Shown one piece after another: positions 18,797 through 27,843 of a stretch of DNA of 64,000 bases. Made by a program: the position numbers and the translations under genes. Numbering within the stretch: the stretch's first letter is position 1; every line of letters starts with the position of its first letter. This DNA comes from Flavobacteriales bacterium (GTDB lineage: Bacteria > Bacteroidota > Bacteroidia > Flavobacteriales_F > PHOS-HE28): positions 56,339 through 120,338 of the forward strand of contig JADJOG010000012.1 of assembly GCA_016713865.1 (NCBI GenBank), given 5' to 3'. The notes below the pieces were generated by a model. The model worked only from the letters and a program-made list of their open reading frames with translations, had not been told where the DNA came from and made no database searches.

Positions 18797-19560
18797 TCAT
18801 GATGTCACATCCAGCACGTCGTCCATGGTGAAGAGGCCCTTGCGGTTCTGGAGCCATTCGGCTGCATCACCGCGCCCGAAGCGAAGCCGCTGCGGTCGAA
18901 GGCCTCGTGCGTGATGGTGATTCGGTCGTTGGCACTGGCCCAGGTGACGCTGTGCTTTCCGGTGACCTCGCCGGTGCGTTCGCTGCTGATCTCGATTGGG
19001 GTCGGCGGGACCGCTTCCTGCTTCGTCCCGCTTGCCAGCGGGTCTCGCAGTTCGCGGTGACCGGATTCAGAGGAAAGCTGCCATCCGGCGTAGCGTTGCG
19101 TGCGCAGGTCGATATCGTTAGCGAGGGTGATGGCCGTTCCGCTGGGCGCATCAAGCTTGTGGATATGGTGGATCTCGTCGATGCGCGTGCTGTAGCCCGC
19201 TTGCTTATCCATGAGCGCGGCGAGCTGGCGGTTCACGCGGAAGAAGAGGTTCACGCCGATGCTGAAGTTGCTGGCCCAGAGCAAGGCGCCCTTGTACTCA
19301 TCGACCAGTGCGCGCACATCGGGCAGCTTGTCGTACCAGCCCGTGGTGCCAACCACCACCGGCACGCCCATCTCCAAGCAGAGCCGCATGTTGGCCAAGG
19401 CCTGATCGGGTTTGCTGAATTCAATCGCAACATCGGCATCCTTTGGTGGCGTTCCGGCATTGGCCTTGCTCACGCGCAGCACCACTTCATGCCCGCGCGC
19501 GATGGCCGCCGCCTCAATGGCCTTGCCCATCTTCCCGTATCCGTAGAGCGCTAACCGCAT
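18797..19560 (-). CDS. dapB: 4-hydroxy-tetrahydrodipicolinate reductase (one frameshift near the end)
   Basis: About 254 residues. DapB reduces the lysine/diaminopimelate intermediate with NAD(P)H. Visible motifs: GYGKMGKAIE nucleotide loop at the start, VGTTGW, ASNFSIGVNLF, and the signature EIHHIHKLDAPSGTA with the catalytic His and Lys. After GFASGAVM the frame shifts. One missing base near 18866 (GG read as G) restores AAEWLQNRKGLFTMDDVLDVTS and a TGA at 18797-18799. An essential gene with a one-base break is better explained by a sequence error. It is part of the parA operon, between DUF5683 and lepB. Confidence 0.92.
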
Positions 19561-19632
19561 AGCGATGAATGGCGCCGAAGGTAACCGGCTGCCCTTGAGG
19601 CCGTGGCAAACAAGTGTGAATTGCGGAGCGCC

Positions 19633-20175
19633 TCAACGAAGGGCCAATGAGAAGCTGATTCCCGGCGCGCCCATGGCCGCTGTCGAGAGAGATGGTGCCA
19701 AGCTCGCGCTCAGGTCCCTGCTCACATCGAAGCGCACGAAATGGGCGTCAACGCTGGCATCCACAACGTTCAAGAGATACACCGCGCCGAGGCAGATGTA
19801 GCTGATGTCGCGCCAGCGCCGGTAGGTGTCCGTGACTTGAAGAACCTGATTCGCGCTGAAGCGTCCGTTGAATTCGTCTGTGGTGCTGGGGTCGCCGTCA
19901 ACGATGGCGATATAGGCGTCCTTGTAGCGCCGGTACTCGCGGGTGTTCTCTTGGATGAAATACACGCAGGTGCCCAGCCCGGCCCAAGCGATGGGGGCCT
20001 TCCAATACTTGCGGTTGTAGATCTGGCCAGCACCGGGTGCCACAACGCTGAGCAAGCTGGCTTTGCGTGGGGAATGGCGGAGGCGCCAATCGGTAGAGTC
20101 GATGCCGCTCTGGGAATAGAGGTTACTCGCTGACAAAGCAAGCCCCAAACAGAGTAGGTTAAAGACACAGCGCAC
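19633..20175 (-). CDS. DUF5683 domain membrane protein
   Basis: 180 residues, starting at a GTG (20175); the next ATG would remove the signal-like segment. After a hydrophobic N-terminus comes the DUF5683 core: KASLLSVVAPGAGQIYNRKYWKAPIAW, then YRRYKDAYIA, YRRWRDIS and LGAVYLLNVVDASVDAHF. The family is widespread in Bacteroidota and usually stands, as here, between parB and dapB. Its function is not established; a membrane or cell-envelope role is likely from the helices. Confidence 0.85.
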   Translation of the reverse strand: MRCVFNLLCLGLALSASNLYSQSGIDSTDWRLRHSPRKASLLSVVAPGAGQIYNRKYWKAPIAWAGLGTCVYFIQENTREYRRYKDAYIAIVDGDPSTTDEFNGRFSANQVLQVTDTYRRWRDISYICLGAVYLLNVVDASVDAHFVRFDVSRDLSASLAPSLSTAAMGAPGISFSLALR

Positions 20176-20196
20176 GGAGCAAAGGTCGCGAATGCC

Positions 20197-21096
20197 TCAC
20201 CCCATCCGCTTCACCAGCCAATCCAGCTCATCGGCGCTCTTGAAGCGTACTTCGATGGTGCCTTTGCCGCTGCCATCGACCTTCACGCTAACGCGCGTTT
20301 CGAGTTTCTCGCTCAAGCGCTTGCTCAGGGCTTTGTCCAGGTGGGCTTTGGCGGATGAGGCGGGCCTCGTGATGCCAGCCACGGGCGTGAGGCTGCGTGC
20401 GAGTTCCTCAACTTGGCGCACGCTCAGTTGGCTCTCGATGATCTTGCGGAAGAGCGCCACCTGGCGACCGGGATCGGTGATGGTGATCAGCGCGCGCGCG
20501 TGGCCCATGCCAATGCTGCGATTGCGCAGCCCCAGCTGCACTTCGGGCTGCAGTTTCAGCAGGCGCAGGTAGTTGCTGATGGTCGCGCGGTCCTTGCCCA
20601 CTTTCTCGCTCAGCCGCTCTTGTGTGAGACTCACCTCATCGATCAAGCGCTGGAAGCTCACGGCCACCTCGATGGGGTCGAGCTCCTCGCGCTGGATGTT
20701 CTCAACGATGGCCATCTCGAGCATGGCCTCGTCGTTGGCCACGCGCACATAAGCGGGCACCTCGGTGAGGCCCGCCAGTTGCGAGGCGCGGAAACGGCGC
20801 TCGCCGCTGATGAGTTGGAAGCGCTCGTAGCCCACCTTCCGCACGGTCACGGGCTGGATCACGCCCAGCTCGCGGATGCTCTGGGCCAGTTCGGCCAAGG
20901 CTTCCTCGCCGAAGTGCGCGCGCGGCTGGAAGGGATTCGGTTCGATCTGCGCGACGGGCAGCATGGTGGTGCCGCCCATGGGCCGTTGCGGCACAGCGGC
21001 GCCATCGCGCGCGGTGATGTCGGCGGCCGGTTCATCCAACAGCGCGCTCAATCCGCGTCCTAGCCCTTTCTTCTTGATCATGTTCTCGTTGTTCAT
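20197..21096 (-). CDS. parB: Chromosome partitioning protein ParB
   Basis: 299 residues. The N-terminus KKKGLGRGLSALL is typical. The CTPase/ParB domain has PNPFQPR and the arginine patch GERRFRASQLAG. The helix-turn-helix region (LTQERLSEKVGKDRATISNYLRLL) binds parS. The C-terminal dimer domain ends in DELDWLVKRM. Four bases separate it from parA, so the two are translationally coupled. No parS site was searched for by alignment and none is claimed. Confidence 0.95.
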   Translation of the reverse strand: MNNENMIKKKGLGRGLSALLDEPAADITARDGAAVPQRPMGGTTMLPVAQIEPNPFQPRAHFGEEALAELAQSIRELGVIQPVTVRKVGYERFQLISGERRFRASQLAGLTEVPAYVRVANDEAMLEMAIVENIQREELDPIEVAVSFQRLIDEVSLTQERLSEKVGKDRATISNYLRLLKLQPEVQLGLRNRSIGMGHARALITITDPGRQVALFRKIIESQLSVRQVEELARSLTPVAGITRPASSAKAHLDKALSKRLSEKLETRVSVKVDGSGKGTIEVRFKSADELDWLVKRMG

Positions 21097-21100
21097 GCGA

Positions 21101-21916
21101 TCACTCCACGGTGCTATCGGCCATCACGCGCTCGCTATCGGGAATGCGGGTGAGGCTGTTCTTCTGCAGGATCTCGCGGGCCAAGTTCAAGTAGTTGGTG
21201 GCGCCCTTGCTGCTGGCGTCGTGCATGATGATGCTCTTGCCATGGCTCGGCGCTTCGCCCAAGGCCACGTTGCGGTGGATCACCGTGTCGAACACGAGCT
21301 GCTGGAAGTGGGTCTTCACCTCATCCACCACTTGGTTGGCCAAGCGCAGGCGGCTGTCGTACATGGTGAGCAGCATGCCCTCGATCATGAGTTCGGGATT
21401 CAAGCGTTGCTGCACGATCTTGATGGTGTTGAGCAGTTTGCCCAATCCCTCGAGCGCGAAGTATTCGCACTGCACGGGCACGATCACGCTGTCGGAACAG
21501 GTGAGGCTGTTCACTGTCACCAGGCCAAGCGATGGCGAGCAGTCGATGATGATGAAGTCGTAATGCTCACGCAGCGGCTCCAGCACCTTCTTCATCTGAC
21601 GCTCGCGCTCGGGCATGTCGATCATCTCGATCTCGGCGCCCACCAGATCGATGTGGCCGGGCAGCAGGTCGAGGCCGGGGTTGTCCGTGCCCACGATCAC
21701 TTGTTGCGCCGGCGTGCCGTTGATGATGCATTCGTAGATGCTGGCCTTCACTTGCCGTGGATCGTGGCCCGTGCCGCTGCTGGCATTGGCTTGCGGGTCG
21801 GCATCAACGAGCAGGGTGCGACGCTCCAAGGCGCCGAGGCTGGCTGCGAGGTTGATCGCGGTGGTGGTTTTGCCCACGCCGCCTTTCTGGTTCACGATGG
21901 AGATGATCTTGGCCAT
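21101..21916 (-). CDS. parA: Chromosome partitioning ATPase ParA/Soj
   Basis: 271 residues. The deviant Walker A KGGVGKTTTAIN is at residues 10-21, with DADPQAN near 40 and DFIIIDCSPSLGL as Walker B. It works with ParB to move chromosomal origins. It is the first gene of a leftward run that continues parB, DUF5683, dapB, lepB, lepB, lipoprotein and NUDIX. The length is normal and the frame intact. Confidence 0.96.
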   Translation of the reverse strand: MAKIISIVNQKGGVGKTTTAINLAASLGALERRTLLVDADPQANASSGTGHDPRQVKASIYECIINGTPAQQVIVGTDNPGLDLLPGHIDLVGAEIEMIDMPERERQMKKVLEPLREHYDFIIIDCSPSLGLVTVNSLTCSDSVIVPVQCEYFALEGLGKLLNTIKIVQQRLNPELMIEGMLLTMYDSRLRLANQVVDEVKTHFQQLVFDTVIHRNVALGEAPSHGKSIIMHDASSKGATNYLNLAREILQKNSLTRIPDSERVMADSTVE

Positions 21917-21950
21917 GTGCTTGGTTGGTTCAGGGTTCTAGCGAGTTCGC

Positions 21951-22628
21951 TCAGAGTTCGATTGTTTCGCCGATGGCAGGAAGCAAGAGCTCTAAGCCAA
22001 CGGCTTTGAATTCCCGTTTCGCTCCTTGGGTGTCGATGGTGATGGGAGGGAAGGTGTTGTAGTGGATGCCGACGACCCTGCGCACGCCCATGAGTTTGGC
22101 GGCTTCGATGGCATCGGCTACGCCCATGGTGAAGTGGTCGCCGATGGGCAGGCAGGCGAAGCGCAGGTTGAAGCGCTTGAGCAATTGCATGTCCATGGTA
22201 AGGGCCGTGTCGCCCGCATGATGAAACGAACCATCAGCACCTGTGACCACGAAACCGCCGGGATTTCCGCCGTAGCTGCCGTCGGGCAACTGGCTGCTGT
22301 GCAGCGCGGTTGTGTACTTCACCCGGAAGGGACCCATCGCGGTGGATCCTCCGATGTTGAGGCCAATCGTGTTCTTCACGCCCTTGGCGCCGAACCACGT
22401 CGCGATCTCGTAGTTGCTCACGAGCGTGGCACCCGTTCGCTTGGCAATGGCCTCTGCATCGGCCACATGATCACCGTGGCCGTGAGTGACCAGGATCTCG
22501 GTCGCGGGGATTTGCTCCACGTCAATCTTGCCCGCCAGCGGATTGCCACTGATGAAGGGATCGAACAGCACATCGTGCCCAGCAGTATTCACGCCGATGC
22601 AGGAGTGTCCGTAGTAGGTGAGCCTCAT
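21951..22628 (-). CDS. Metal-dependent hydrolase, UPF0173 / MBL fold
   Basis: 225 residues with the metallo-beta-lactamase signature THGHGDHVADA near residue 50, a second His in YTTALHSS and the conserved FHHAGDTALTMDM. GIHYNTFPPI near the C-terminus is typical of the UPF0173 (YtkL-like) group. It binds two metal ions, probably Zn; the natural substrate is unknown. It lies 34 nt upstream of parA on the same strand and could be co-transcribed. Confidence 0.88.
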   Translation of the reverse strand: MRLTYYGHSCIGVNTAGHDVLFDPFISGNPLAGKIDVEQIPATEILVTHGHGDHVADAEAIAKRTGATLVSNYEIATWFGAKGVKNTIGLNIGGSTAMGPFRVKYTTALHSSQLPDGSYGGNPGGFVVTGADGSFHHAGDTALTMDMQLLKRFNLRFACLPIGDHFTMGVADAIEAAKLMGVRRVVGIHYNTFPPITIDTQGAKREFKAVGLELLLPAIGETIEL

Positions 22629-22747
22629 TGCCGCATACGAACCGTTGGGTCAACGTTTCGCGTGGGCAAAGAACAGGGCCGAGGGGCGCTCGCACCTGTT
22701 GATAAGCAATTGAGTTTTGAACAGAATCCTGAACCGCGCGCGCCGTA

Positions 22748-23098
22748 TCAGATGTCCTTGCGGTCCAGGTCCTCGAAATTCACATCCGTGAATGGCGGGG
22801 CATCACCTTCGGGTGAACTGCTGCGTTCCGGGCTGTTCGGGAAATCGCCATTGGCACGCAACCGATCGATCTCGGCGATCGCGTCGTGCAAGCCATCGAG
22901 GAACTTGTCGAAGTCCTCCTTGTACAGGAAGATCTTGTGCTTGTCGTAATGCGCCGAGCCGTCTTCGTGCGTGTGCTTCTTGCTTTCGGTGATGGTGAGG
23001 AAGAGGTCGCGACCACGCGTGCTCTTCACATCGAAGAAATACGTCCGCTTACCGGCCCTTACGGCCTTGGAGAACACGTCTTCACGTTCATCGCGCAT
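22748..23098 (-). CDS. PUR-alpha-like DNA/RNA-binding protein (DUF3276)
   Basis: 116 residues. One PUR repeat is seen: VRAGKRTYFFDVKSTRGRDLFLTITESKK, then KHKIFLYKEDFDKFLDGL. The tail is acidic and disordered (NFEDLDRKDI). The family is found across Bacteroidota and in Borrelia, where it binds single-stranded DNA and RNA. The 119-bp gap to the next gene downstream (22629-22747) shows no further gene. Confidence 0.88.
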   Translation of the reverse strand: MRDEREDVFSKAVRAGKRTYFFDVKSTRGRDLFLTITESKKHTHEDGSAHYDKHKIFLYKEDFDKFLDGLHDAIAEIDRLRANGDFPNSPERSSSPEGDAPPFTDVNFEDLDRKDI

Positions 23099-23172
23099 GG
23101 CTCAGGCGCCAATGGGTAGGGGTTGGGCGCATCCAAAAGTAGAAGCCCGGCTGAAACGGCCAAATCCGGGCT

Positions 23173-23706
23173 TCAGCCAGCGGCTAGCAGGGCCTCAAGG
23201 AGGCTTCCAGGACCAGAGGCCGTTACAATGGTCGTAGGACCATGCAGGAAACCGTCTCGCTTCATGCGTTCAACCTGCGCCAGCAGCGGATCATAGAAGC
23301 CGTTCACATTCAGCAAGCCGATGGGCTTGGTGTGGATGGCCAATTGCCGCCAGGTGAGCAGCTCGAACAACTCATCCATGGTGCCGAAGCCGCCGGGCAA
23401 AGCGATCACCGCCTGGCTCAGCTCGTGCATGCGCATCTTCCGCTCGTGCATGTCGCGCACGGTGATCAACTCAGTGAGCCGCTGGTGGGCCAATTCCTTT
23501 TCGATCATGAAGCCCGGGATCACGCCGATCACCTCGCCGCCGGCTTCCAACGCCGCATCGGCTACCACGCCCATGAGGCCCACATGGCCGCCGCCATAAA
23601 CGATGCCCATGCCTTTTGCGGCAATGGCCTGCGCCATGGCTCGGGCTGATTCGATGATCATGGGGTCGGAGCCGGAACTGGCCCCGCAGAAGACGGCGAT
23701 GCGCAT
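23173..23706 (-). CDS. LOG family protein (TIGR00730, nucleotide phosphoribohydrolase)
   Basis: 177 residues from the ATG at 23706 (a TTG two codons upstream is less likely). The start RIAVFCGASSGSDP and the core GGGHVGLMGVVADAAL and PGGFGTMDELFELLTW are the LOG signature; PGGxGTxxE holds the catalytic residues. These enzymes split nucleoside monophosphates (cytokinin riboside 5'-monophosphate type) into base and ribose phosphate, or act on related nucleotides. It is divergent from the antiporter gene at 23760, sharing a 53-bp promoter space. Confidence 0.88.
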   Translation of the reverse strand: MRIAVFCGASSGSDPMIIESARAMAQAIAAKGMGIVYGGGHVGLMGVVADAALEAGGEVIGVIPGFMIEKELAHQRLTELITVRDMHERKMRMHELSQAVIALPGGFGTMDELFELLTWRQLAIHTKPIGLLNVNGFYDPLLAQVERMKRDGFLHGPTTIVTASGPGSLLEALLAAG

Positions 23707-23759
23707 GCGCAAGGATAGCCATGCCGCGCTGCTCCATCGAACGTTGATATTTGGCCACG

Positions 23760-25229
23760 ATGCTACACAACGACCTGCTGCTCGTTATCAGCTTGCTCTT
23801 CGCGGTATCGCTGCTCACGCTCCTTGGCCCGAAGCTGCGGATCGCTCAACCCATCCTGCTAGTCCTCGGCGGCTTGGCCATCGCGCTGGTGCCCGGTGTG
23901 CCGCATGTGCGACTGGAACCGGAACTCATCTTCCTCATCTTCCTGCCACCGCTGCTCTACGAAGCTGCGTGGTTCACCTCGTGGCGCGAGTTCTGGCGCT
24001 GGAAACGGAGCATCCTCCTGCTCGCCTTCGGACTGGTCTTCTTCACCTCATTGATCGTTGGCCTCTTCACCAGTTGGCTCATCCCCGGCTTCACCTTGGC
24101 GCTCGGCTTCCTGCTCGGCGGCATCATCAGTCCGCCCGATGCCGTTGCTGCCACCTCGGTGCTGAAGGGCTTGCGCATCCCCAAACGCGCCACCACCATC
24201 CTCGAGGGCGAGAGCCTGGTGAACGATGCCAGCAGCTTGATCGTGTTCCGCTTCGCGCTGGCGGCCGTGGTGAGCGGGCAATTCGTGATGGTGGAGGCCC
24301 TGGAGCAATTCGTGTGGCTGGTGCTCGGCGGCATCGTGATCGGTTTGGTGATCGCGCACATCGTGTACTTCCTGCATCGCTGGCTGCCCACCACGGCCAG
24401 CATCGATACCGCTATGACCTTGATGTCGCCCTATCTCATGTACATCGCAGCGGAGCACTTCCATTGCTCGGGCGTGATGGCCGTGGTCACCGGCGGTTTG
24501 TTCCTCTCGTTCCGCGCGCACGATTTCCTCGACTACAAATCGCGGCTGCAAGCCACGCACGTTTGGTCCACGCTGATCGCAGTGCGCTACCTATGGATGT
24601 TCCCGGCGGCACACATCCCGCGGCTGCTCTTCCCTTCGATACGCCGCAACGAGATCTCGCCGGGTTGGCGCGCACCGATCCTGATCAGCTGGGCCGGCAT
24701 GCGCGGCGTGGTCTCGCTCGCCGCCGCCTTGGCCATTCCGCAAACGCTGCCGAGCGGCGAGGCCTTCCCGCATCGCGAGACCATCCTCGTGATCACCTTC
24801 ACCGTGATCCTCATCACGTTGGTAGGGCAGGGGCTCACATTGCCGTGGGTGGTGCGCAAGCTCAAGCTCGGCGAATTGGATCAGCAACGTCCGCACGAAG
24901 AGCAGGAGCTGGAATTGCGCGGCAGATTGGTGCGGGCGGTGATCGACCACGTAGCGGCGCATCCCGAGCAGGATGAACGCATGCAGCGGGTGCATCAGCA
25001 CTTCCTCAGTTTGGAGGACAACTACCTCCGCTCATTGGAGAACCTGCGCAACGAAGCAGAAGCTGCCGTTCCCCAAAGCGACGACAGCAACCGTTTGTTT
25101 CAGCGCGACCTCATCGCCGTGCAGCGCCGCGCATTGGCCACGGCGCGCCAAGAGAAAGCATTCGACTTCGAGGTGCTCCGCAAGATGGAAGGCATGCTTG
25201 ATTTGGAAGAGGCCAGGATGAATGGGTGA
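23760..25229 (+). CDS. Na+/H+ antiporter, CPA1 family
   Basis: 489 residues from the ATG at 23760. A TTG at 23751 lies inside the candidate -7 region (GATATTTG) and is rejected. About twelve helices cover residues 5-385. FLPPLLYEAAW, GGIISPPDAVAATSVL (near residue 122) and EGESLVNDASSLIVFR (near 155, with the ion-site Asn-Asp) are CPA1 signatures. A charged C-terminal tail of about 110 residues follows, as in bacterial NhaP/YjcE-like antiporters. It exchanges Na+ (or K+) for H+ across the inner membrane. It is convergent with the next gene. Confidence 0.92.
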   Translation: MLHNDLLLVISLLFAVSLLTLLGPKLRIAQPILLVLGGLAIALVPGVPHVRLEPELIFLIFLPPLLYEAAWFTSWREFWRWKRSILLLAFGLVFFTSLIVGLFTSWLIPGFTLALGFLLGGIISPPDAVAATSVLKGLRIPKRATTILEGESLVNDASSLIVFRFALAAVVSGQFVMVEALEQFVWLVLGGIVIGLVIAHIVYFLHRWLPTTASIDTAMTLMSPYLMYIAAEHFHCSGVMAVVTGGLFLSFRAHDFLDYKSRLQATHVWSTLIAVRYLWMFPAAHIPRLLFPSIRRNEISPGWRAPILISWAGMRGVVSLAAALAIPQTLPSGEAFPHRETILVITFTVILITLVGQGLTLPWVVRKLKLGELDQQRPHEEQELELRGRLVRAVIDHVAAHPEQDERMQRVHQHFLSLEDNYLRSLENLRNEAEAAVPQSDDSNRLFQRDLIAVQRRALATARQEKAFDFEVLRKMEGMLDLEEARMNG

Positions 25230-25238
25230 GGGGGGGCT

Positions 25239-26483
25239 CTACATCGCCGCCACCTTCTCCGCCTTGTACGCCCCGGCCTCCAGCTTCTTCTTCACTTCCT
25301 TGAAGCTGTTGATGGTGCGTTGCACATCCTCCAGGGTGTGCGATGCGGTGGGGATGAGGCGCAGCAGGATCGTGTCCTTCGGCACCACGGGATACACCAC
25401 GATGCTGCAGAAGATGCCGTGGTTCTCGCGCAGGTCGAGCACCACGTTGGTGGCCTCGGGGATGCTGCCGTGCATGAGCACAGGGGTTACGCAGCTATTG
25501 GTTACGCCGATGTCGAGTCCGGCCTCCTTCAGGCCGCTTTGCAGTGCCTTGGTAATCTCCCACAGCTTCACGCTGAACTCTGGCCGCGTGCGGATTAGCT
25601 CCAAACGCTTCAGCGCGCCGATCACCACGGGCATGGGCAGGCTCTTGGCGAAGGTCTGGCTGCGCATGTTGTAGCGCAGGAACATGATCACGTCCTCGGG
25701 GCCGCTCACGAATGCGCCTATGGTGGCCATGGCTTTCGCGAAGGTGCCGAAGTACACGTCCACTTGGTCCTGCACGCCTTGGGCATCGGCGGTGCCGCGT
25801 CCATCGCGTCCCATCATGCCGAAGCCGTGCGCATCGTCAACGAAGAGGCGGAAGTTGTACTTCGCCTTGCGCTCCACGATCTCCTTGAGTTTGCCTTGGT
25901 CGCCGGCCATGCCAAAGACGCCTTCGGTCATCACCATGATGCCGCCGCCGGTCTGGGCCACCACTTTGCGGGCGTTCTCCAGTTGTTTGTCGAGGCTGGC
26001 CATGTCGTTGTGCTGGAACACGAAGCGCTTGCCCATGTGCAGGCGGGCGCCGTCGATCATGCAGGCGTGGCACTCGCTGTCGTAAACGAGCACGTCATGG
26101 CGCGAGAGAAGGGCCTCGATGGCGCTCATGCAGCCTTGATATCCGTAGTTCAGCAGGAAGGTGTCCTCCTTGCCCATGAACTCGCTGAGCTCATCCTCCA
26201 GTTGCTCGTGGTACTTGGTCTGGCCGCTCATCATGCGGGCGCCCATGGGATAGGCCATGCCCCAATCCTTGGCGGCTTGGGCATCGATAGCGCGGATCTC
26301 GGGGTGGTTGGCCAGGCCGAGGTAGTTGTTGAGGCTCCAGACCAGCACGGGCTTGCCCCTGAAGGTCATGTGCGGCCCGAGCTCGCCTTCGAGCTTGGGG
26401 AATGAGAAGTAACCGTGGCTGTCTTTGGCGTGGCGGCCGATGTGGCCCAAGTCCTTGCGGAGCTTGTCGAAGATGTCGTTCAT
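25239..26483 (-). CDS. PLP-dependent AOS-family enzyme (serine palmitoyltransferase-like)
   Basis: 414 residues from the ATG at 26483; codons upstream are in frame but sit over the promoter. It has fold-type I features of the alpha-oxoamine synthase family: LNNYLGLANHP, MSGQTKYHEQLEDELSEF, LFVDDAHGFGMMG and the PLP lysine in FGTFAKAMATIGAF near residue 247. The family includes serine palmitoyltransferase, 2-amino-3-ketobutyrate ligase and BioF. In Bacteroidota the form with this N-terminus is usually linked to sphingolipid or related lipid synthesis. The substrate cannot be fixed from sequence alone. A TACATTTG box lies 23 nt before the start. Confidence 0.8.
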   Translation of the reverse strand: MNDIFDKLRKDLGHIGRHAKDSHGYFSFPKLEGELGPHMTFRGKPVLVWSLNNYLGLANHPEIRAIDAQAAKDWGMAYPMGARMMSGQTKYHEQLEDELSEFMGKEDTFLLNYGYQGCMSAIEALLSRHDVLVYDSECHACMIDGARLHMGKRFVFQHNDMASLDKQLENARKVVAQTGGGIMVMTEGVFGMAGDQGKLKEIVERKAKYNFRLFVDDAHGFGMMGRDGRGTADAQGVQDQVDVYFGTFAKAMATIGAFVSGPEDVIMFLRYNMRSQTFAKSLPMPVVIGALKRLELIRTRPEFSVKLWEITKALQSGLKEAGLDIGVTNSCVTPVLMHGSIPEATNVVLDLRENHGIFCSIVVYPVVPKDTILLRLIPTASHTLEDVQRTINSFKEVKKKLEAGAYKAEKVAAM

Positions 26484-26506
26484 ATAGGGTGCTGGAAAAG
26501 CTGGCC

Positions 26507-26514
26507 AAATGTAG
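26507..26514 (-). promoter_or_regulatory. -7 box TACATTTG
   Basis: An exact TAnnTTTG on the minus strand, 23 nt before the ATG at 26483. It fixes the start of the AOS-family gene within the divergent space. Confidence 0.55.
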
Positions 26515-26584
26515 CGGGCCGTATTTGGCGCCAAAGGATGTTGATCAGGAGCTTTCAACCGGCTGGTGGTGAAGGGCCTGCGCC

Positions 26585-26592
26585 TATATTCG
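26585..26592 (+). promoter_or_regulatory. Candidate -7 box TATATTCG
   Basis: TAnnTTyG on the plus strand, 12 nt before the bamD ATG at 26605. The same 8-mer precedes fabI. Confidence 0.5.
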
Positions 26593-26604
26593 CGCCCCGC
26601 TCGA

Positions 26605-27482
26605 ATGACCTGCCCCACAGGCCAACACCCATTTAACAAGCTGAATTTGCTGCTCGCGCCAGTGGTGGGCGGCCTCCTATGGCTATTCGCTGGCATGGCG
26701 GGATCAGCCACGCCTGCAGGCTGTAGTGAGTTCAATCGCGCGCTCAAGAGCGATAGCATCCACCATACAAGATCGAGGTAGCGGAGAAGTACTACAACAA
26801 GGGCAACTACGACCGGGCCATTCCGCTACTCGAGGAGCTCATCATGCTGATGCGAGGCACCGCGGATAGCGAGCGCCTGAATTACATGCACGCCAAGGCG
26901 CATTACATGATGAAGGATTACACGATGGCGGCCTACTACCTCGAGCATTACACGCGGACCTTCCCAGTGGGCCGCTACACCGAGGAATGCGCTTTCCTGA
27001 ACGCCATCTGTTACCAGAAGAACAGCCCCAACTACGAGCTCGATCAAGCCGACACTCGCACGGCCATCGACCAGCTGCAGCTCTTCATGGTCCGCTATCC
27101 GGCCACCAGCATGAAGGACAGCTGCCAAGCGCTCATTTCCCAATTGCGCCTGAAGCTGGAGGTGAAATCGTACCACGCCGCCCAGCAGTACTACCACATG
27201 CGGAACTACCAAGCGGCCAGTGTGGCCTTCAAGGATTTCAACCGGCAATACCCCAACAGCGCCTTCCGCGAGGATGCCATGCTCCGGGTGCTGCAGGCCG
27301 ATCACGCCCTGGCCATGAACAGCGTGGAGAACCGCAAAGAGGAGCGCCTGCGCGAGGCTATCCGCTCATATCATAATTTCGCCGACGCTTATCCCAAAGG
27401 GGTTGAGCGCGAAACCGCTGAAAAGCTTAACAAAGAGCTCGTGAACGCGCTTGAGCGCATGAACAAGAACCCGCTACCATGA
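26605..27482 (+). CDS. bamD: Outer membrane assembly lipoprotein BamD (one frameshift as read)
   Basis: About 291 residues. The N-terminal signal ends in PAGC, followed by SEFNRALKSDSI, the Bacteroidota BamD beginning. A frame break near 26775 moves to the second frame, where YKIEVAEKYYNKGNYDRAIPLLEEL starts the TPR array. Further TPR units follow (AYYLEHYTRTFP, AIDQLQLFMVRYP, ASVAFKDFNRQYP, AIRSYHNFADAYP). BamD works with BamA to insert beta-barrel proteins. The stop overlaps the rpoZ start (ATGA), so it is the first gene of the bamD-rpoZ-coaBC block. The essential role argues that the break is an error. Confidence 0.88.
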
Positions 27483-27826
27483 ACAACAAGACCTCCGCCG
27501 CCAAGACCACCGTTACCCGCGACGTGGCCAAGCTCGATACTGAGACCGGCAACGTGTACAAGTCCGTGGCCATCCTGGGCCGTCGTGCCAACCAGATAAG
27601 CGTGCGGATCAAAGAGGAGCTGCACACCAAGCTCGAGGAGTTCGCCATGACCGGCGAGAACCTGGAGGAGGTGTACGAGAACCGCGAGCAGATCGAGATC
27701 AGCAAGCACTACGAGCGCATGCCGAAGCCCGGCGCGCTGGCGATCCAGGAGTTGGAAGAAGGCAAGCTCTACTGGCGCGATGGCGGTGAAGGGGAAACAG
27801 CCCCTGCTCCCGCTACACAAGCCTGA
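27479..27826 (+). CDS. rpoZ: RNA polymerase omega-like subunit (Bacteroidota type)
   Basis: 115 residues. The central part NVYKSVAILGRRANQISVRIKEEL resembles the omega motif for binding the beta-prime subunit, and the surrounding LHTKLEEFA, NLEEVYENREQIEISKHYERMPKP is the form usual in Bacteroidota. It overlaps bamD by 4 nt and is followed by coaBC after 17 nt. This order is conserved in the phylum and strengthens the call. Confidence 0.85.
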   Translation: MNNKTSAAKTTVTRDVAKLDTETGNVYKSVAILGRRANQISVRIKEELHTKLEEFAMTGENLEEVYENREQIEISKHYERMPKPGALAIQELEEGKLYWRDGGEGETAPAPATQA

Positions 27827-27843
27827 GCGCAACCGCCGTTCAG